A stretch of 64,000 nucleotides of DNA, taken from the NCBI RefSeq assembly GCF_014640555.1, contig NZ_BMHE01000013.1:62001-126000 (forward strand), given 5' to 3'. Positions 44,048 to 52,233 of the stretch are shown here, in pieces (position 1 is the first letter of the stretch; the number at the start of each line of letters is the position of its first letter). The notes under the pieces are model-generated. The model saw nothing but the letters and a program-made list of their open reading frames with translations. It was not told where the DNA came from and did no database searches. This DNA comes from Paenibacillus marchantiophytorum. Its GTDB lineage: Bacteria > Bacillota > Bacilli > Paenibacillales > NBRC-103111. A program made the translations under genes and the position numbers.

Positions 44048-45253
44048 TTACAATTTTCTCAAAAATTTTCCAATGCGTTCTAACGCTTCATTAAGTTGAG
44101 AAACACTGTAAGCATAGGAGCAGCGCAAGAAGCCTTCGCCTCCTAAGCCAAACACATCTCCGGGTACCGCTGCAACCTTTGCTTCAAACAACAATTTTTG
44201 CGCAAATTCATCCGAAGTCAGCCCTGTAGCGACAATACTTGGGAAGGCATAGAACGCGCCCTGCGGTTCATGACACTCCAAGCCAATCTCTCGAAACCCT
44301 TTGACAATCAACCGTCTGCGCTGATTATAGGACTCTATCATACGATCTTTCTCTTCCAAACCATTAGTCAGCGCCTCGTGTGCTGCAACCTGCCCCATGA
44401 CTGGTGCGCACATCACCGTATATTGGTGAATTTTGGTCATAGCCGATATTAGTTCTGAATGGCCGCAAGCATACCCCATCCGCCAACCTGTCATTGCGAA
44501 TGCTTTGGAAAAGCCGCTAACCAGGATCGTCCGATCTTTCATTCCCGGTACAGCCGCGAAACTTACGTGCTTCTGTCCATATGTTAATTCGGCATAAATT
44601 TCATCCGAAATCACGATCAAGTCATTTTCTTCCACCACTTTAGCAATCGGCAGCCAATCTTCATAAGTCATGATACCGCCAGTGGGATTGCTTGGGTAAC
44701 AAAGTATTAAAATTTTGGAACGTGGCGTAATAACATCGCGCAAAGCTTTCTCCGTAAGCTTGAATTGATCCTTCGCGAAAGTTTCAATACCTACTGGAAC
44801 ACCGCCACTAATACTCGTAATAGGTGAATATGAAATGTAACATGGCTCCGGAATAAGAATCTCGTCACCTTGCGTAACCAAAGCGCGCAGTGCCAAGTCA
44901 ATCGCTTCGCTGCCGCCTACTGTGACAAGCACTTCGTTGGAAGGCTCATACTTCACTTTGAACGAGGTGTGCAAATAATCGGCAATCGCTTCACGAAGCT
45001 CCGGAATCCCGGAGTTTGGCGTATATTTGGTACGGCCGCGCTCAAGGGAATAAACGGCAGCTTCACGCACATGCCACGGTGTTGAAAAGTCAGGCTCCCC
45101 TACACCAAGCGAAATAATATCATCCTTGCTATTGCTTACCAAATCAAAAAACTTGCGAATACCGGATGGCTTGATCTCACGCACGGCAGGAGCCAGGTAG
45201 TCCTGCATGGATTTGACCTTGTTCGGCTGGATCGTTGTCTCATCTTGGATCAT
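44048..45253 (-). CDS. alaT: Pyridoxal-phosphate aminotransferase, AlaT-like
   Basis: This 401-residue class I aminotransferase has SLGVGEPDFSTPWHV, PSNPTGGIM, SDEIYAELTYG, and the PLP lysine in SGFSKAFAMTGWRMGY. It lies 15 bases downstream of an Lrp-family gene on the same strand, the arrangement of alaR-alaT (yugG-yugH) in Bacillus subtilis. The likely reaction is alanine-pyruvate transamination. The pairing, more than the sequence, supports the alanine assignment; PatA-type enzymes are close relatives. Confidence 0.82.
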   Translation of the reverse strand: MIQDETTIQPNKVKSMQDYLAPAVREIKPSGIRKFFDLVSNSKDDIISLGVGEPDFSTPWHVREAAVYSLERGRTKYTPNSGIPELREAIADYLHTSFKVKYEPSNEVLVTVGGSEAIDLALRALVTQGDEILIPEPCYISYSPITSISGGVPVGIETFAKDQFKLTEKALRDVITPRSKILILCYPSNPTGGIMTYEDWLPIAKVVEENDLIVISDEIYAELTYGQKHVSFAAVPGMKDRTILVSGFSKAFAMTGWRMGYACGHSELISAMTKIHQYTVMCAPVMGQVAAHEALTNGLEEKDRMIESYNQRRRLIVKGFREIGLECHEPQGAFYAFPSIVATGLTSDEFAQKLLFEAKVAAVPGDVFGLGGEGFLRCSYAYSVSQLNEALERIGKFLRKL

Positions 45254-45268
45254 GACGTTCCCTCTTCC

Positions 45269-45760
45269 TTACGGCGAAACGAGCATACGGTGATCATCAG
45301 CCTGATCCTCGAATATAATGCCGTCTTGTTTGTATTTTTTCAATATGAAATTTGTTTTAGTAGAAAGCACACGGTCGATTGGAGACAATTTATTCGATAC
45401 AAAAGAGGCTACTTGCTTCAGAGAGTTGCCCTCAATTTCAACAAGCAAGTCATAAGCACCTGACATCAAGTAGACGGATTTGACTTCCGGATATAGGTAA
45501 ATCCGTTCCGCGATGGCATCGAAGCCGCGTCCGCGTTCCGGTGTAATTTGCACTTCAATCAGGGCGGTAACCTTTTCGTCATCTACTTTACTCCAGTTCA
45601 CCACTGTCGCATATTTGACGATGACCTTATCCGCTTCCATCTCGCTTATCGCTCGCGCCACTTCGTCCTCCGCCGTTCCTAGCATTGTGGCGATAAGATC
45701 CGCGCTTCGGCGGGCGTCTTCTTTCATTAGTTCGAGAATTTTAAGCTTCAAAGTATCCAT
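45269..45760 (-). CDS. alaR: Lrp/AsnC-family regulator, AlaR-like
   Basis: This 163-residue protein has an N-terminal winged helix-turn-helix (about 1-60; SADLIATMLGTAEDEVARAI) and a C-terminal RAM/AsnC ligand-binding domain (about 65-145; VKSVYLMSGAYDLLVEIEG). It probably binds an amino acid, alanine by analogy with Bacillus AlaR, and controls alaT, which it precedes. AGGTAGG precedes the ATG at 45760. Confidence 0.85.
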   Translation of the reverse strand: MDTLKLKILELMKEDARRSADLIATMLGTAEDEVARAISEMEADKVIVKYATVVNWSKVDDEKVTALIEVQITPERGRGFDAIAERIYLYPEVKSVYLMSGAYDLLVEIEGNSLKQVASFVSNKLSPIDRVLSTKTNFILKKYKQDGIIFEDQADDHRMLVSP

Positions 45761-45898
45761 GGTTAAACCTACCTTTCTGAAATTTGGGTTTTCGGTTCAT
45801 CCTTTAATCTTACAATGAATTGGCATCGCAATTCAATTACTGAGCCTGTCTAAATGCCAGATTATTTTTGTATAACCAAAATATCCATTCACAAACAA

Positions 45899-45934
45899 CA
45901 AAAAAGACCGCCCTAATCGATAGGCAGCCCTTCA
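45899..45934 (-). terminator. Terminator of the small gene at 45952
   Basis: CTGCCTATCGATTAGGGCGG forms an imperfect hairpin followed by T6 on the minus strand, 18 bases past the stop. Confidence 0.65.
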
Positions 45935-45951
45935 TTTTATGGGATATAAGA

Positions 45952-46242
45952 TCATTTGTGAACCAAACGGAGCTTCAACTCGGCTTGCAGCAGTTTGTTG
46001 ACCATCGTTTCAATTTCACGGTGACCATACGTAGGACGCACATGGATAATAGCTGTCTCGGAACAGTACCCGATCCCAACTAGTGTATCCTCATCATAGA
46101 CTGAGATGACATTGTGAGAGTGGAGTTCCTGCCAATTCACAGGCATTTGCGACCCTAGGTTTATGCATTCCTCTGTATATGTCTGTATAAAGTTATCCAG
46201 TTGATCTATCTCTGGGAACGAATTGATATAGGCTATTTTCAC
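45952..46242 (-). CDS. Small hypothetical protein with GNAT-like C-terminal segment
   Basis: The protein has 96 residues from GTG at 46242, chosen for the AAAGGTGGACTCAGC site. An in-frame ATG lies upstream. The C-terminal part DEDTLVGIGYCSETAIIHVRPTYG and its following helix resemble the strand-turn-helix end of GNAT acetyltransferases (acetyl-CoA loop), but the first half of that fold is missing. It may be a remnant or a short GNAT-like protein. Function unknown. Confidence 0.55.
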   Translation of the reverse strand: MKIAYINSFPEIDQLDNFIQTYTEECINLGSQMPVNWQELHSHNVISVYDEDTLVGIGYCSETAIIHVRPTYGHREIETMVNKLLQAELKLRLVHK

Positions 46243-46463
46243 GCTGAGTCCACCTTTCATCTGAGAACCTTTTACACTTATAATTATACTCAATAATGAA
46301 TTTTTATTCAACATTTATTAAAAAAGGTTTGAATACCCACGCGCGCACATCATTCGTATGTTCATAATTAGTTTATCTGCATCGTGTCACCCCAAGACAT
46401 GCCCTCACGCAGAACCGATGCTAGGTCTTCACACGGAATGGGGATTCAGGTACTCAACTATAT

Positions 46464-46526
46464 AAGGAACGCGGATGCTGGCGATAGACTTCACAAGGAA
46501 CGTGGATGACAGTGATAGACCTTCGC
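46464..46526. repeat. Imperfect tandem repeat of about 31 bases, two units
   Basis: AAGGAACGCGGATGCTGGCG and AAGGAACGTGGATGACAGTG begin two consecutive units ending in GATAGACTTCAC and GATAGACCTTCGC. It lies in the 46243-46893 gap. That gap also holds a hairpin AGAGGCTG / CAGCCTCT at 46647-46690 and the family C repeats, with no supported gene. Confidence 0.6.
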
Positions 46527-46724
46527 GGGGATCGCAGGGGATTGGGGTATGTCGCGGTATGTCATGGGACAATGCGCGATATCATGAGTAGCGTTGGATA
46601 CTGTAGAACAGCATATGATCTAGTGACGTACGCAGAGGCAATGTCAAAGAGGCTGACTCAAAAGGTTACAAACCTTGAAAGCAGCCTCTATTTTGTCTCG
46701 ATACGAAGCCAAAACTAACAGGAA

Positions 46725-46893
46725 TTTCTCCTGCTATTTTGGCTTTACTAACTCTAAACGGTCATCTAACTGGAAAACCTCCCGCTAATTAAGGGAGAAA
46801 TCGCTATTCAGTGGAAAAGCATCGGAAATAACGGGAGATTTGCCATGTAAACTGCCTTTTCATGCGAAAACACCTAAATTAGCGGTAGCTTTT
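46725..46893. repeat. Intergenic repeat cluster, family C, interrupted by the IS element
   Basis: The words CTCCTGCTATTTT, CTCCCGCTAATTAAGGGAG, AATAACGGGAGATTT and AAATTAGCGGTAGCTTTT recur with spacing of roughly 25-40 bases. They are variations of a short inverted motif. The last copy is cut by the IS insertion and resumes at 48462. Confidence 0.55.
46887..46893. repeat. Target-site duplication, left copy
   Basis: AGCTTTT immediately precedes the left end of the insertion sequence, and the identical AGCTTTT follows the right end at 48462-48468. Confidence 0.7.
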
Positions 46894-46970
46894 CAGGCTG
46901 TCGAGTAAAGCGCTTTCAATTAGTCTCAACCAACCTGTGACCCGTTCGCAATGCATATTTATCTGTTAAC

Positions 46971-47025
46971 AAAAAAGATCGCTCCTTAACTTGCATGCTT
47001 CGCAAGCTGACGGGCGATCTTTTTT
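46971..47025 (-). terminator. Terminator hairpin over the transposase stop
   Basis: GATCGC / GCGATC arms flanked by A/T runs on both sides span the stop codon, with T6 downstream on the minus strand. Confidence 0.65.
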
Positions 47026-48350
47026 ATGTTTTGTGCTACTGCCGTCATAAGTGCTTTCTCCTGCACATTCGCTCGCCCTCTCAACTGCGAATAGCGAAGT
47101 CCATGGAGCTCTTTAGCATCCGCGAAACTTCGCTCAATGGTTTGGCACCGAAGTCGGTACAGTTTTTTACCAGAAACGCTTTCCCTGTTCTTAGTTACTT
47201 GCTCTTTGTAGTCTTCCCACAAGTGCCTTTGGATTTTTCTAGTATGGTTCTTTGCCGTTGTGCAGCTGAAAAGTAAGGGACATTCGATGCACTGTTTCGG
47301 GTCAGATGTGTACTCGCGGTAACCTTGTCGGTTCGTGGTGCTCTGGCTTAGTTCCTGACCTTTTGGGCAGATATACACATTTTTCTCGGCATGAAAAAGA
47401 AACCGTTCCTTCGACATTCCCTCGGAAGTCGAACTAGCTCGGCGCCCGCCGATGACGGGGTAAATCTCCATTTCTAATGTCTCTTTGCAAATGTATGGCG
47501 TCATATAACCAGAGTCGACGGTTACTGCCTCAAGCGATGCTTCGAATCCGAATTTTTCAATTTGGTGCTGCAATCGTTCGATGTAAACAACGGAATCGTT
47601 AACGTTTCCTTTTGTCACATGCACATCCGTAATAATGTTGAACTTATGATCAACAGTGCGATGATCCAAGTAAAAGAACCCATCAGGTTTACCTTTTCGC
47701 ATCATATATCCACTTTCTGGATCCGTCGTGCTTACTTTAATTGGCTTTGTCTCGGTCTCCTCCTCCTTGCGCTCCAGCTGCTTTTTTCCAAGTTGTTTCC
47801 GATCTTCGTCCACGGCTTTATCCAATTCCAATGTGTATTCGTGAGGCGTTTGCTCCACGGTTTGCATCACGTATTTATTTTTATTGGCATTTGCTTTAAT
47901 ATGCGTGGAGTCTGTGATAAGTACACGACCTGCAACCATTCGATGTGCGATGGCGAGTCGAACGATTTCATCAAAAATATCCTGAAATACGGTCGTATCT
48001 TTAAAACGAGTCCGACGATTCCAGCTGATAGTGGTGTGATCAGGCGCTTTTTGAGTAAGTCCAAGCCCTAGAAACCAGCGATAACCAATATTCAAGTTAA
48101 TCTCTTGCTCAAGTTGGCGTTCGGAACGAATCCCATATAAATAGCCAATAAACATCATTTTAAAGAGTAAAATAGGATCAATCGACGGCCGTCCATGATT
48201 GTCACTGTAAAAAGGACGAACGATATCTATAATAAACGAAAAATCAATATGATCAGCGATTTGGCGAAGTAAATGATTTTGAGGGACCATCAAATCAATG
48301 CATACAAGTTCATAGTCTAATTGAGGGTCTTTCGGAGTAGAACGAAACAT
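46986..48350 (-). CDS. IS1182-family transposase
   Basis: This 454-residue DDE transposase has an N-terminal DUF772-type domain (about 1-120; DHTTISWNRRTRF, PDHTT). Catalytic acidic candidates are in LITDSTHIKANANKNK, AVTVDSGYMTP and QTIERSFADAKELHGLRYS. A Cys pair (CIECPLLFSC) is typical of the family's zinc-like segment. I chose ATG at 48350, preceded by GTGGTGG. The frame stays open 77 codons further upstream, but that part extends past the element's end and lacks family sequence. No stop or frameshift is seen. Confidence 0.9.
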   Translation of the reverse strand: MFRSTPKDPQLDYELVCIDLMVPQNHLLRQIADHIDFSFIIDIVRPFYSDNHGRPSIDPILLFKMMFIGYLYGIRSERQLEQEINLNIGYRWFLGLGLTQKAPDHTTISWNRRTRFKDTTVFQDIFDEIVRLAIAHRMVAGRVLITDSTHIKANANKNKYVMQTVEQTPHEYTLELDKAVDEDRKQLGKKQLERKEEETETKPIKVSTTDPESGYMMRKGKPDGFFYLDHRTVDHKFNIITDVHVTKGNVNDSVVYIERLQHQIEKFGFEASLEAVTVDSGYMTPYICKETLEMEIYPVIGGRRASSTSEGMSKERFLFHAEKNVYICPKGQELSQSTTNRQGYREYTSDPKQCIECPLLFSCTTAKNHTRKIQRHLWEDYKEQVTKNRESVSGKKLYRLRCQTIERSFADAKELHGLRYSQLRGRANVQEKALMTAVAQNIKKIARQLAKHAS

Positions 48351-48461
48351 AGGAACCACCACTTTCAATAGTATGATTATATTATACCAAATTAACGCGG
48401 TGATGTGTTGAAATGAACTTAAAGAAATAAATAAGACTGTCGAGACTTTCTCGACAGCCTG

Positions 48462-48468
48462 AGCTTTT
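48462..48468. repeat. Target-site duplication, right copy
   Basis: AGCTTTT abuts the right end of the insertion sequence and matches the left copy exactly. Confidence 0.7.
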
Positions 48469-48639
48469 CCATGTAGTTCAACATTGAAAGCAAGAGTCAG
48501 CCTGGAGATAGACTCATTTGGGGACAGCCCCTTTTGGCGTTTCGCGAACATCCACAATGCGTTTAGCCACGCGGTCCTCATGCCCTCACTTCCTCAAGTC
48601 CTCATGCCCCTATGTCCGCATGTCCTCCAGCCCGCATGA

Positions 48640-49566
48640 TCAATCAAAAATATCCATGCTTAAATATCTCTCGCCTGTATCCGGCGCAATGCACAACACC
48701 CGTTTGCCAGCGCCCAGCTTGCGAGCCACCTGCAAACCCGTCCAGACGGAAGCTCCGGCGGATGGCCCCACGAGTATGCCCTCTTGGCTTGCCAAATCCC
48801 GCATCGTGCGGATGGCGTCCTCATCAGTAACTTGGACGATGTGATCATACACGCTTGTGTTCAAAATAGCCGGTACGAACCCCGGACTCGTCCCTACAAG
48901 CTTGTGCGGACCAGGCTCTCCGCCTGAGAGCACAGGAGACCCTTTGGGCTCCACAACATAGATCTGAATATCTGGCAGGTTCTCCCGGAGAACCTCGCCT
49001 GTACCAGTAATTGTGCCTCCTGTACCCGAGGTTGCAACGAAGGCGTCCAGACGCCCTTCCATTTGCTGCAGAATTTCCGGAGCCGTAGTCGTCCGGTGAA
49101 TGTCCGGATTCGCTGCATTCTCAAATTGCTGAGGAATATAACTGTTCGCAATTTGTTGCCGCAGTTCCTCCGCTTTGGCAATCGCCCCTGGCATCCGCTC
49201 CGCGGCTGGCGTAAGTACAACCTCTGCGCCGTAGGCTTTGAGGATATTAATACGTTCTTTGCTCATATTATCCGGCATGATCAATATCGCTTTGTAGCCC
49301 TTGGCGGCTGCATTCATCGCAAGTCCGATACCTGTGTTGCCACTTGTCGGCTCAATGATCGTAGCTCCAGGACGAAGAAGTCCTTTTCTCTCAGCCTGCT
49401 CAATTAAGTTATAAGCAGCACGATCCTTCACACTGCCGCTTGGATTGAAATATTCCAGCTTTACATAGAGTTCAGCGTCACCTGGCTCTACCAATCGGTT
49501 AATCCGCACTGCCGGCGTATCTCCGATGAGCTCTGTGATGCTGCCTACCATTCTGTTCTGCGCCAT
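48640..49566 (-). CDS. cysK: Cysteine synthase A (O-acetylserine sulfhydrylase)
   Basis: CysK makes cysteine from O-acetylserine and sulfide. The 308-residue fold-type II PLP enzyme has the lysine in NPSGSVKDRAAYN, the substrate loop EPTSGNTGIGLAM, the glycine-rich SGTGGTITGTGE and the PLP-anchoring serine in VGPSAGA. ATG at 49566 follows GAAGAGGAACGTGCAGAC. Upstream in-frame ATG codons lack a site. It follows the MFS gene on the same strand at 68 bases. It may be one of several cysteine synthase paralogues. Confidence 0.93.
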   Translation of the reverse strand: MAQNRMVGSITELIGDTPAVRINRLVEPGDAELYVKLEYFNPSGSVKDRAAYNLIEQAERKGLLRPGATIIEPTSGNTGIGLAMNAAAKGYKAILIMPDNMSKERINILKAYGAEVVLTPAAERMPGAIAKAEELRQQIANSYIPQQFENAANPDIHRTTTAPEILQQMEGRLDAFVATSGTGGTITGTGEVLRENLPDIQIYVVEPKGSPVLSGGEPGPHKLVGTSPGFVPAILNTSVYDHIVQVTDEDAIRTMRDLASQEGILVGPSAGASVWTGLQVARKLGAGKRVLCIAPDTGERYLSMDIFD

Positions 49567-49634
49567 GTCTGCACGTTCCTCTTCCCCATAATAACCGACT
49601 ATACCCACATTTTTATCGGGAATTGAAACAAAAG

Positions 49635-50945
49635 TCAAGGCTTAATTACCGAAAGCTGCCTTTTCATAAAATACCAACTCACTAGCGGCGAACTGCCAAT
49701 AACCAATAACAGCACATTGATTATAAGCGGAGCTTTGCTCCAGGATATGACGCCAATGAAAAGTAAAACACCCAACATGCGGCCTACATTCAAGGATAAT
49801 TCCCTTAGCACGATGTACTCTTCCCGCTGTTTCGCGCTTGCCTCATTAGAACCAATCAGATCGAAGACAGCTGACACCATAGGCACCGAATACATCGGGA
49901 AAAAGAGGGAGGCTCCCAACCCAAAAAGGAGCAGCGTGCTATACCCCATTTTCCAGAAAAAAGGAAATATCACCACGACAACCATGATAGCACCGATAAG
50001 CATGCTTATTTTACGAAAATGCGGTTTGATGAATCGACCTGCTGCCCAGAAGCTAACTAAGGAAACAGCGGATGTAATCAGTACAAAATTGCCCAGACTC
50101 GCTTCACTGGCTGTAGATATGTAGACGAGCAAAGCGATCATGAAACCAAAAACGCCTTCCCGAACGCCTTGAAATACGAGGGCCAGACTCACTCGCTTCC
50201 AAGGGGTCTCCGGCTGGCGGAGACAGCGCAAAGGGAACAGCCATTCATAGGTGCCCTGCACCTTGCGTTTTTTGAGAAAGAAACTAATGACCACACCAAG
50301 CAGAAATACGCCTAACGAAATGGAAAAAATCAAGCGGTAGCCGCTGACATCCCCGAGCCGAATTATCAACCCGCCCGAAATCCACGGAGCCACAATCCCC
50401 GCACCTGAGCCCAGAAGCCCGATCCAACCATTAAAACGGTCACGGTTATCCGGGTCTGTCACTTCAAAGTAGACCACATTAAAAGCAACCCAAAAAAGGC
50501 CGGATGATATCCCCTGCACCATGCCAAGCCAAACAAAGTAATGTATACTGCTTGGTCCCAGCCACAAAACCAGCATATAGAAAACAGCTGAAACCGAAAC
50601 CCCAACTCGCAAACAGTTCATCTTATTATGTTCCTTGACCCATTTGCCAGCCAGCCAGAAGGTGATGGCCATCGTCAGATGTGTGGCTAGCGTAAACCAG
50701 CCAATAAGGGCAAAATCATTTTTGGCTTTCCACAAATAAACACCAACGAAAGTCCCTGATAAAGCATTCGCGCTTCCGAACAAGGTATGAACGATGAGTA
50801 GTAAAATGGCCTGTGCATCCAAACGCCCTTTGTGGATCTTTGCCTCATTCCCGCCGCCGCTTGCCTGATGACCAAAATAGTTACTCGCCTGTCCTTCCGC
50901 TGCCCGGCCTTGTCTCCTTCTCGTCTGGCTCTGATCTTTGTGCAT
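49635..50945 (-). CDS. MFS transporter
   Basis: This 436-residue integral membrane protein has about twelve predicted helices and the typical MFS signature loops (DPDNRDRFNGWIGLLGSGAG between helices 4 and 5; RKISMLIGAIM). The first 38 residues are basic and low-complexity before the first helix (QAILLLIVHTLFG), so the true start may be later. The ribosome binding site before 50945 is weak. Substrate unknown. The helix pattern resembles YqgE/YitZ-type Bacillus transporters. Confidence 0.8.
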   Translation of the reverse strand: MHKDQSQTRRRQGRAAEGQASNYFGHQASGGGNEAKIHKGRLDAQAILLLIVHTLFGSANALSGTFVGVYLWKAKNDFALIGWFTLATHLTMAITFWLAGKWVKEHNKMNCLRVGVSVSAVFYMLVLWLGPSSIHYFVWLGMVQGISSGLFWVAFNVVYFEVTDPDNRDRFNGWIGLLGSGAGIVAPWISGGLIIRLGDVSGYRLIFSISLGVFLLGVVISFFLKKRKVQGTYEWLFPLRCLRQPETPWKRVSLALVFQGVREGVFGFMIALLVYISTASEASLGNFVLITSAVSLVSFWAAGRFIKPHFRKISMLIGAIMVVVVIFPFFWKMGYSTLLLFGLGASLFFPMYSVPMVSAVFDLIGSNEASAKQREEYIVLRELSLNVGRMLGVLLFIGVISWSKAPLIINVLLLVIGSSPLVSWYFMKRQLSVIKP

Positions 50946-51028
50946 ACGCCTACCATCCTTCCCACCATTGAATCGCTCTTGTTAAGCTTCCCCAATGGAG
51001 TGAAAATATGAGGCATTACAACGAAAAA

Positions 51029-51050
51029 ACCGAGTCCACCAGGACTCGGT
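51029..51050 (-). terminator. Terminator of the zinc-ribbon protein gene
   Basis: ACCGAGTCC / GGACTCGGT arms are followed by T6 on the minus strand, nine bases past the stop at 51059. Confidence 0.85.
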
Positions 51051-51058
51051 TCTACGCA

Positions 51059-51559
51059 CTATTCCGATTTAATTCGGGAAACCATCAGCAAGCGATCGGT
51101 ATCGGATAAGATTTTTTCTACTTTGAAGCAGGATGGGCAGACATAAACGTTAAGTGTAAAAGGACCTGTCAAAAAGGCGCTTCCTAACGTTTTGGGAATA
51201 ACAGGAGTAAAGGAAGCTTCGCTGACCACTTCATCGCCGGCAAGCAACAGCAGTTCATGACAGCTTGAGCACTCCGGTGCTTCTTCCTGCTCATCCGTGA
51301 TATGCTGAACTTTCTCGCCATATTTGTCTAGCGGTTCGTCAGAGTCATCCCATGCCAAGGATAAATCTTCATCGGCATCCACGTATTCCTGCTCATCAAA
51401 ACGGAGCGGCTGACCGGTTTGTTTCACTTTCAGATCAATGCTCCGATAATCGTTCAATTCGTTAAAACAGTGCGGACATTCGTCCTCTGGTCCGATTTCT
51501 GGATCCCAAACGATTTCGGTTTGGCACCATGGACAAACTATTTCCTCATTCGCGCTCAT
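51059..51559 (-). CDS. Hypothetical protein with paired Cys motifs (zinc-ribbon-like)
   Basis: The 166-residue acidic protein has four CxxC pairs: CPWC and CPHC near the N-terminus (about residues 9 and 28), and CSSC and CPSC in the second half (about 97 and 144). The spacing suggests two zinc ribbons joined by an acidic linker. ATG at 51559 follows AGGTGGGGGATTACGAA. I do not know the family. It may bind nucleic acid or protein. Confidence 0.7.
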   Translation of the reverse strand: MSANEEIVCPWCQTEIVWDPEIGPEDECPHCFNELNDYRSIDLKVKQTGQPLRFDEQEYVDADEDLSLAWDDSDEPLDKYGEKVQHITDEQEEAPECSSCHELLLLAGDEVVSEASFTPVIPKTLGSAFLTGPFTLNVYVCPSCFKVEKILSDTDRLLMVSRIKSE

Positions 51560-51583
51560 TTCGTAATCCCCCACCTATTGCAT

Positions 51584-51667
51584 TCATGCATATTTCACTA
51601 AATAATAAACCCCAGCCGCCACAAACACAATTGCAATGGCAAACAAGGTGCCCCACAGGTATTTCAT
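51584..51667 (-). CDS. 27-residue single-helix membrane microprotein
   Basis: A short frame begins ATG at 51667 after GGAGG at eight-base spacing. It encodes MKYLWGTLFAIAIVFVAA and ends YYLVKYA, one membrane helix with lysines at both ends. It lies between the DUF350 gene and the zinc-ribbon gene on the same strand, so all three may be cotranscribed. The strong site and clean transmembrane pattern support it. No function known. Confidence 0.6.
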   Translation of the reverse strand: MKYLWGTLFAIAIVFVAAGVYYLVKYA

Positions 51668-51696
51668 TGTTCAAGCCTCCAAGACTATGTAGGATA

Positions 51697-52116
51697 CTAA
51701 GTTACACAAGCTCCAACTACGTAAGAAAGGGAAACGGAAATGGTCAGAGACAAGAAACCGACAGCACGATTATCCTTTTTGATTTCTTCATCAATTTTGA
51801 AATAAGGCGTCAAAAATTCAAAAATGAAGTAGGCAACCAACAACAGCAAGAAACCGTACCCTGCCCAGATGAGAGAATGCATCATCGTATCATTGTTGAG
51901 AATCGCAAAGCGGAACAAATTACAAATCCCAAAAATTTTCCCGCCTGTTGCCATCGCCACAGACAAATTTCCTTTTTTGATTTCTGCCCAATCATCATAC
52001 TTGGTCAGCAATTCAAAAATCGTTAGAAAGACGACGAGTGCGACAACGGCTACTGCAAAGAATGCAAGCGTCGATAAATACGGGTTACTAAGCAACACAT
52101 CCACCTCTTCATTCAT
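51697..52116 (-). CDS. DUF350 family membrane protein
   Basis: This 139-residue protein has four membrane helices (about 14-36, 52-70, 83-102, 116-137). The charged loops KYDDWAEIKKGNLSVAMATGG and FFKIDEEI-like YFKIDEEIKKDNRAVGF are the repeated signature of DUF350 proteins. Function is unknown. Relatives in other bacteria occur near phage-shock (PspA) genes, and pspA is indeed the next gene upstream here, beyond a terminator. GCAGGAGACGAT precedes the ATG. Confidence 0.8.
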   Translation of the reverse strand: MNEEVDVLLSNPYLSTLAFFAVAVVALVVFLTIFELLTKYDDWAEIKKGNLSVAMATGGKIFGICNLFRFAILNNDTMMHSLIWAGYGFLLLLVAYFIFEFLTPYFKIDEEIKKDNRAVGFLSLTISVSLSYVVGACVT

Positions 52117-52186
52117 ATCGTCTCCTGCCTTCCCTCAAATAGTAGAGACTTTAATCTTTGTTATAAAGATCCCTATATATGGTAGA

Positions 52187-52211
52187 AGAGACTGAGTTTA
52201 GCTCAGTCTCT
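52187..52211. terminator. Terminator after pspA
   Basis: AGAGACTGAG / CTCAGTCTCT perfect arms with loop TTTAG lie 23 bases after the pspA stop. The T-tract on the minus strand is poor (TCTACC), so efficiency is uncertain. Confidence 0.55.
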
Positions 52212-52233
52212 CGCAGGTACTACTAGTATATCA

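Larger units (their letters stand above)
46894..48461 (-). mobile_element. IS1182-family insertion sequence, apparently intact
   Basis: The 1568-bp element has inverted ends: CAGGCTGTCGAGTAAAG at the left and CAGGCTGTCGAGAAAGT read inward from the right, and a 7-bp target duplication AGCTTTT. It carries one uninterrupted transposase gene. A subterminal palindrome CTGTCGAGA / TCTCGACAG sits at the right end. Uninterrupted reading frame and clear ends suggest a recent insertion. Confidence 0.85.

Noticed and set aside
46320..46890. Possible CRISPR array in the repeat-rich gap
   Set aside because: The repeats are irregular in length and spacing, no constant 25-40 base repeat with unique spacers is present, and no cas genes are near.
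48351..48581. 77-codon N-terminal extension of the transposase frame
   Set aside because: It runs through the right end of the insertion sequence and its target duplication, lacks family sequence, and ATG at 48350 gives a normal transposase.
48521..48590. Open stretch on the minus strand reading DRVAKRIVDVRETPKGAVPK before a stop
   Set aside because: It looks protein-like but has a stop just upstream, no start codon and no match I recognise. Too short to call a pseudogene.
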